A stretch of DNA of 22,500 nucleotides. Source: an uncultured Massilia sp. (GTDB taxonomy: Bacteria; Pseudomonadota; Gammaproteobacteria; Burkholderiales; Burkholderiaceae). The notes under the pieces are model-generated. The model saw nothing but the letters and a program-made list of their open reading frames with translations, had not been told where the DNA came from and did not search any database. Location: positions 1 to 22,500 of the forward strand of contig CAMPHU010000058.1 of the NCBI GenBank assembly GCA_946886065.1, given 5' to 3'. Position numbers and translations under genes: made by a program. Positions 16,944 to 22,500 of the stretch are shown piece after piece; position 1 is the stretch's first letter; each line of letters opens with the position of its first letter.

Positions 16944-19226
16944 TCACGGGCGGCCGACGTTCGAATTCAGCCGCGTATAGCCCGGGATGCTCTTGTTGAA
17001 CGTCTCGAGCGGGTTGTTGCCCAAGCTGAGGCGCGACAGGCCGGTGAGCTCGAGCTGGAAGAAGATCGGTGTCGACGTGGTCTGGGCCGCGGTCACGAAG
17101 CGCTGCGCCCCCATCCGGAGCACCCAGCAATCGGCCTTGTATTCGAGACCGATCAGGCTCTCGATCAGCTTGCCGCCGCGCGACGGGTTGGTCGCCTGCC
17201 CCACGCCGTAGGAGCGCAGCGCATAGCTGATCCGGCCCACGCCATACCAGCGTTGCGAGATCGGCCACTGCGCCGACAGGTCGACGTTGCGGAAGCTGTC
17301 GCGCTGATAACGGTATTCCGCGTTCACCACCTTCATCCGTCCCGGCGTCCACTGCACCCCCGCGTTCGAGCTGTACAGGCTGCTGCCGGTTGCGTCGTAT
17401 TGTACGCCGCTATCGAAGCTCCAGGTCTCGGAAATGCGGCCCGATGCCGCCAGCAGCACGTCCGAGCGGCTCTGGTGGCTGGCCTCGTTCGGCAGGCGCA
17501 CGCGCGGCTCTTCGAAATAGATGCGCTGGCCGAAGGCAAGGCGAAGGCGCTCGGCGCCGTCCGGCTGGATGAAGCGCGAGACCACGGCGGCGGTCAGCTG
17601 GTTGGCGTCCGAGACCCGGTCCAGGCCCACATAGCGGTTCTCGCTGAAGAGCTGGGCGTAGTTGAAGCCGGCGCGGCCGGTGTCGAACACCGGGATGTCG
17701 TCCTGGTTCTTGTACGGCGTGTACACGTAGAACAGGCGCGGCTCCAGGGTCTGGGTGACGGCGCGGCCGAACAGCGAGCCCTCGCGCTCGAACACCATGC
17801 CGCTGTCGAGCGAGAAGGTGCCCACCGAGCGCGACACCTTGGTCGGCAGGCGGCTGCCGTCCGGGCGCAGGCCGCCGCCAGCGATATGGTCGTAGTCGAC
17901 GTCGTACTTGGCGGCGTTGGCGATCAGCTTGGGCGTGACGAACCATCCCGGGCGCACGATCGGATAGCTGATCTGGCCCACTGCCACGGCGCGGTTGCCG
18001 CGCACGAAATCCGGGTGCCAGAAGCGGGTCGCCTCGGCGTCCACCGCCCAGTCGAAGCCGGCCACGTCGTAGCGGCCGGCGTGGAAGTTAATCTGCGGCA
18101 GGCGGTCGTAGGGGCGCGGCACCGTCAGGCTCGGGTTGGTCGCCGCGGCCGGATCCTGCAGCACCTGGTAGTTCTGGGCGCGCGCGGCCAGGCTCCAGTA
18201 CTGGCCCACGTAATCGGTGCGCAGCTCGCGCAGCAGCTGGCGCTCGGCCGATCCCGAGACCGAACGCGAGAAGTCGGACGGGTATTCGTCGTCCGAGGCG
18301 CCGTGCAGGTTCCAGCCGAACGACCAGTTCGGGCGGATCGCCTGGTTGTGCACCGAGTCGGCGCGCCAGCGTGTGGTGTCGGTCTTGCGGTCGCTCGGCA
18401 GCACCTCGATGTGGGTCTCGCCGTTGTAGGCGGCGCCCAGGTAGCGGCCGGTGGCGCCCAGCTGCAGGCCGCGGTCGAACATCATGCGCGGATACAGGGT
18501 CAGGTCGCGGTTGGGCGCGATGTTGACGTAGTAGGGCACCATGAACTCGGCCTTGCCCTGGGAGCCGAAGCCCACCGAGGGCGGCAGCCAGCCGGAGCGG
18601 CGCTCGCCGGAGAGCGAGAACGAGAGCGCGGGCGTGCCCAGGATCGGCACGTCCTTGAAGTAGATGACGGTCTTGCCGGCGATGCCGACGTCGCGCCCGC
18701 TGTCCAGGCGCAGGGTGCTGGACTTCAGGTACCAGTCCGGGTCCGGGCCTTCGCAGGTGCTGTAGGTGCCGTTCTGCACCAGGGCCTGGTTCTCGCCGAG
18801 GAAGTCGATGCGGTCGGCGCGGCCCTGGCCGTTGGTCGCCTCCAGGCGGTACTGGGGATGCAGCACCCAGCCCCTGCCGGTCTCGAGGTTCAGCTGCAGC
18901 GCATCGCCCTTGTAGCGGTCGCCGAAGCGCCACATATTGACGTTGCCGCTGGCCGTGACCTCGTCCTCGACCCGCATGTAGCAGGCGGTATCGGCGGTGA
19001 TGCCGGTCTGGCCACGCTGGATCTCGACCTTGCGCTCGAGGTTCAGCTGGCGGTCGGGACGGCCGCTGATGTCCTCGGCCTTGATGACGACCGGCAGATC
19101 CTGCTCTTCAGTCTGTGGCGTGGGGGAAACACTCTGGGCCCATGCGGGCGCCGCGGCGGCGGAGACCAAAGCATAGAGCGCGAGCGTCTGCCGCGGGGGG
19201 AAAGGTTGGGCCGTAAACCAGCTCAT
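16944..19226 (-). CDS. lptD: LPS-assembly outer-membrane protein LptD
   Basis: A 760-residue outer-membrane barrel that, with LptE, delivers LPS to the cell surface. A signal peptide ends near AWA-Q (residue 30). The periplasmic LptA/OstA-like domain covers about 45-200 (IKAEDISGRPDRQLNLE, YKGDALQLNLETGRGW). A long barrel domain follows, with the characteristic GWLPPSVGFGSQGKAEFMVP and PYYVNIAPNRDLTLYPRMMF segments. The family segment near the C-terminus is LEYKADCWVLR. Only three cysteines are visible (C82, C158, C700), compared with the four of E. coli. It heads the surA-pdxA-rsmA operon and is divergent from amgK. Confidence 0.97.
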   Translation of the reverse strand: MSWFTAQPFPPRQTLALYALVSAAAAPAWAQSVSPTPQTEEQDLPVVIKAEDISGRPDRQLNLERKVEIQRGQTGITADTACYMRVEDEVTASGNVNMWRFGDRYKGDALQLNLETGRGWVLHPQYRLEATNGQGRADRIDFLGENQALVQNGTYSTCEGPDPDWYLKSSTLRLDSGRDVGIAGKTVIYFKDVPILGTPALSFSLSGERRSGWLPPSVGFGSQGKAEFMVPYYVNIAPNRDLTLYPRMMFDRGLQLGATGRYLGAAYNGETHIEVLPSDRKTDTTRWRADSVHNQAIRPNWSFGWNLHGASDDEYPSDFSRSVSGSAERQLLRELRTDYVGQYWSLAARAQNYQVLQDPAAATNPSLTVPRPYDRLPQINFHAGRYDVAGFDWAVDAEATRFWHPDFVRGNRAVAVGQISYPIVRPGWFVTPKLIANAAKYDVDYDHIAGGGLRPDGSRLPTKVSRSVGTFSLDSGMVFEREGSLFGRAVTQTLEPRLFYVYTPYKNQDDIPVFDTGRAGFNYAQLFSENRYVGLDRVSDANQLTAAVVSRFIQPDGAERLRLAFGQRIYFEEPRVRLPNEASHQSRSDVLLAASGRISETWSFDSGVQYDATGSSLYSSNAGVQWTPGRMKVVNAEYRYQRDSFRNVDLSAQWPISQRWYGVGRISYALRSYGVGQATNPSRGGKLIESLIGLEYKADCWVLRMGAQRFVTAAQTTSTPIFFQLELTGLSRLSLGNNPLETFNKSIPGYTRLNSNVGRP

Positions 19227-19274
19227 GGACGTTCAGCGTGCGCCATAAAGGGCGGTATTTTTTGAATGAATCCC

Positions 19275-19282
19275 TTATTATA
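19275..19282. promoter_or_regulatory. Shared -10 region of divergent lptD and amgK promoters
   Basis: On the minus strand 19277-19282 reads TATAAT, a perfect -10 about 51 bases before the lptD ATG. On the plus strand 19276-19281 reads TATTAT, a 5-of-6 match about 42 bases before amgK. Neither has a convincing -35. The two units probably cannot both be bound by polymerase at once. Confidence 0.45.
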
Positions 19283-19322
19283 GGGGAATTACCTCAACCA
19301 ACCGGATTCACCAGGCTGCTTC

Positions 19323-20381
19323 ATGTCTTCTTTGTATCAAACCTCCCTTTCTTCCGCCGACCGGGATGCACGCCTGGCGCAGCTGAACGCATGGCTGGCG
19401 ACGACCGGCCTGGTGGACGTGGGGACCGGCCGCCCGGCATCCGCCGACGCCAGCTTCCGCCGCTACTTCCGCTATGACGTGACCCCTGGGTTGCGCGAAA
19501 AACTGGGCGCCACCCTGGTGGCCATGGACGCCCCGCCCGAGCGCGAGAACGTCCCCGCCTTCATCCACGTCCAGGGCCTCCTGACCGAGGCCGGCGTCCA
19601 TGCGCCTGCGATCGTCGCGCGCAAGGTCGACGACGGCTTCCTGCTGCTGTCCGACCTGGGCGCCACCACCTACCTGGCGCGCCTGGACCCGGACAATGCG
19701 GCCTTCATGTATTCGGACGCCGTCGACGCCCTGATCAAGTTCCAGCTCGCCAGCCAGCCCGGCGTGCTGCCGGAGTTCGACCGCGCCTTCGTGCTGCGCG
19801 AGATGAACCTGTTCCCCGAGTGGTACATCGGGCGCCACCTGAACGTGACCCTGGACGAGAAGCAGCAGGCGCAACTCGACAAAGTCTTCGAGGCGATCAC
19901 CGCCAACGTGCTGGCGCAGCAGCAGGTCTACATGCACCGCGATTTCCATTCGCGTAACCTGATGTTCCTCGACCAGGGCAACCCGGGCGTGCTGGACTTC
20001 CAGGACGCGGTCTACGGCCCGGTCACCTACGACCTGGCCTCGCTGCTGCGCGACGCCTATATCCAGTGGGACGAAGAGATCGTGCTGGACTGGGTGGTGC
20101 GCTACTGGCAAAGCGCCAAGCAGGTGGGCCTGCCGGTCAATCCGGACATCGACGCCTTCTACCGCGACTTCGAATTCATGGCCCTGCAGCGCCACCTGAA
20201 GATCCTCGGCATCTTCTGCCGCCTGAACTACCGCGACAGCAAGCCGGTCTACATGGGCGACCTGCCCACCGTGATGGACTACGTGCGCAAGACGGCCAAC
20301 CGCTACACCGAACTCAAGCCGCTGCTGCGCCTGCTCGATTCGCTCGAGAACAAAGGCCCGCAGGTCGGCTACACCTTCTGA
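19323..20381 (+). CDS. amgK: N-acetylmuramate/N-acetylglucosamine kinase AmgK
   Basis: A 352-residue cytosolic kinase of the aminoglycoside phosphotransferase fold. It phosphorylates the anomeric position of MurNAc and GlcNAc released during peptidoglycan recycling. The catalytic loop is YMHRDFHSRN at 203-212 (D207 catalytic) and the metal-binding motif is DFQDA at 225-229. The N-terminal lobe has SADASFRRYFRY at about 40-51, typical of AmgK. Identification over generic APH relatives rests on adjacency to murU (10-base gap) and to lptD, an arrangement known from Pseudomonas. The ATG at 19323 has only a weak SD; no better start is apparent. Confidence 0.93.
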   Translation: MSSLYQTSLSSADRDARLAQLNAWLATTGLVDVGTGRPASADASFRRYFRYDVTPGLREKLGATLVAMDAPPERENVPAFIHVQGLLTEAGVHAPAIVARKVDDGFLLLSDLGATTYLARLDPDNAAFMYSDAVDALIKFQLASQPGVLPEFDRAFVLREMNLFPEWYIGRHLNVTLDEKQQAQLDKVFEAITANVLAQQQVYMHRDFHSRNLMFLDQGNPGVLDFQDAVYGPVTYDLASLLRDAYIQWDEEIVLDWVVRYWQSAKQVGLPVNPDIDAFYRDFEFMALQRHLKILGIFCRLNYRDSKPVYMGDLPTVMDYVRKTANRYTELKPLLRLLDSLENKGPQVGYTF

Positions 20382-20391
20382 CGGACATTCC

Positions 20392-21113
20392 ATGAAAGCG
20401 ATGATTTTCGCCGCCGGCCGCGGCGAGCGCATGCGCCCGCTCACCGATTCCTGCCCCAAGCCCCTGCTCAAGGTGCGCGGGCGTCCGATGATCACCTACC
20501 ACGTGCTGAACCTGGTGCGCGCGGGGATCACCGAGATCGTCATCAACCACTCCTTCCTCGGCCACATGATCGAGGAGGAACTGGGCGACGGCAGCCGCTA
20601 CGGCGCGCGCATCGTCTACTCGCACGAGCCGACGCCGCTGGAAACGGCGGGCGGCATCGCCAACGCCCTGCACCTGCTGGGCGACGAGCCTTTCCTGGCT
20701 GTGTCGGGCGACATCTATGCGCCCTACTTCGATTTCTCGCAGGTGGTCGACGTCCTGAAGGACAAGGACATGCTGGGCATTCCCTACCCGGAAGACAAGC
20801 GCGACATCGCCTGGCTGTGGCTGACGCCGAACCCCTGGCACAACCCGGAGGGCGACTTCGCGCTCGACATGTACACCTTGAGGAACGACGGCCCCGCCAA
20901 GTGGAACTTCGCCGGCATCGGCGTCTACCGGCCCGAGATGTTCGAAGGGATCAAGCCGGGCGACTTCGTCAAGTTCGGCCCCCTGATGCGCAAGTACATC
21001 GAGCAGGGCCGCGTGGGCGGCGAGCTGTATGAAGGCCCGTGGGTCAATGTCGGCACCGTGCGCCAGCTGGAAGAACTGAACGCGCCGCTGGGGGCGGTGG
21101 TGCGCGTCGCCCC

Positions 21114-21117
<4 letters not shown>
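20392..21117 (+). CDS. murU: N-acetylmuramate alpha-1-phosphate uridylyltransferase MurU
   Basis: A 241-residue nucleotidyltransferase that converts MurNAc-alpha-1-phosphate (the AmgK product) to UDP-MurNAc, bypassing MurA/MurB de novo synthesis. The N-terminal signature IFAAGRGERMRPLTDSCPKP (about 5-24) binds UTP. The conserved LETAGGIANAL and VSGDIYAPYFDF segments (about 83-93 and 104-115) carry sugar-phosphate and Mg-binding residues. GPWVNVGTVRQLEELN near the C-terminus is typical of the family. Its stop overlaps the pepP start as ATGA. Together with amgK this marks the fosfomycin-tolerant recycling route described in pseudomonads. Confidence 0.94.
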
Positions 21118-22456
<1,339 letters not shown>

Positions 22457-22460
<4 letters not shown>

Positions 22461-22500
22461 CGGACGAGGTACGCGAATTCGACGTCGCGGTATGCGGCGC
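22457..22500 (+). CDS. Start of a probable FAD-dependent monooxygenase (UbiH/UbiF/Coq6 type), cut by window edge
   Basis: Only 14 complete codons are visible: MTDEVREFDVAVCG, with the next residue Ala apparent. The FDVAVCGA stretch fits the start of a Rossmann GxGxxG FAD-binding motif. In many proteobacteria pepP is followed by ubiH-type hydroxylases of ubiquinone synthesis, so this is the likely identity. The start overlaps the pepP stop as ATGA. With so few residues, the call leans mainly on context. Confidence 0.55.

Noticed and set aside
15052..16980. Plus-strand open frame opposite surA and pdxA
   Set aside because: Antisense shadow; it crosses two real genes with excellent motif support.
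16935..19265. Long plus-strand open frame opposite lptD
   Set aside because: Antisense shadow of lptD with biased composition; no domain and no start signal.

Overview
This window is high-GC, gene-dense chromosomal DNA from a Gram-negative betaproteobacterium, most likely Oxalobacteraceae (Massilia/Telluria/Duganella type). That placement is an inference from three things: the LPS and BAM envelope genes, the linkage of lptD-surA-pdxA-rsmA to a divergent amgK-murU-pepP cluster, and the divergent bamE/fur pair. Almost everything is core housekeeping. I see no prophage, insertion sequence, CRISPR array, tRNA, rRNA or recognisable defence island.

Layout, left to right. (1) 1-1087, minus: the N-terminal part of a THUMP-domain RNA methyltransferase (RlmL-like), cut by the window edge. 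(2) 1340-7292, minus: a compact run leuS > lptE > holA > proA > hemJ (leucyl-tRNA synthetase, LPS-transport lipoprotein, clamp-loader delta subunit, proline synthesis, haem synthesis), with a good -10 box before leuS. (3) 7490-9235, minus: bamE > dapB > barstar-like gene, with 4-base and 1-base junctions. It is divergent from fur (plus) at 9314. (4) fur converges on hrcA (9901-10917, minus); between them lie a large inverted-repeat pair and an intrinsic terminator. (5) A HAD hydrolase (minus) is divergent from two tandem paralogous lipoprotein genes of unknown function (plus, 11939-13173), which end at a strong terminator. (6) A 55-codon gene for a small, probably exported protein (minus). (7) 13705-19226, minus: lptD > surA > pdxA > rsmA. 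(8) 19323-22500, plus: amgK > murU > pepP > start of a probable FAD monooxygenase.

Functional links. Several units serve the envelope: LptD and LptE form the LPS translocon, SurA chaperones beta-barrels such as LptD, BamE belongs to the barrel-insertion machine, DapB supplies meso-diaminopimelate and lysine, and AmgK/MurU recycle peptidoglycan sugars. The lptD and amgK transcription units start back to back, with -10 boxes that overlap on opposite strands.

Non-core material is limited. There are three loci of a REP-like GC-rich hairpin repeat (two spaced inverted pairs and one fused single copy), the tandem lipoproteins, the small exported protein, a barstar-like gene with no RNase partner in view, and a candidate 3'-UTR small RNA behind the lipoprotein genes. 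I did not find a convincing undescribed multi-gene system; the items above are the best leads. No gene-free stretch exceeds about 250 bases. All family assignments were made by reading motifs, without database searches.
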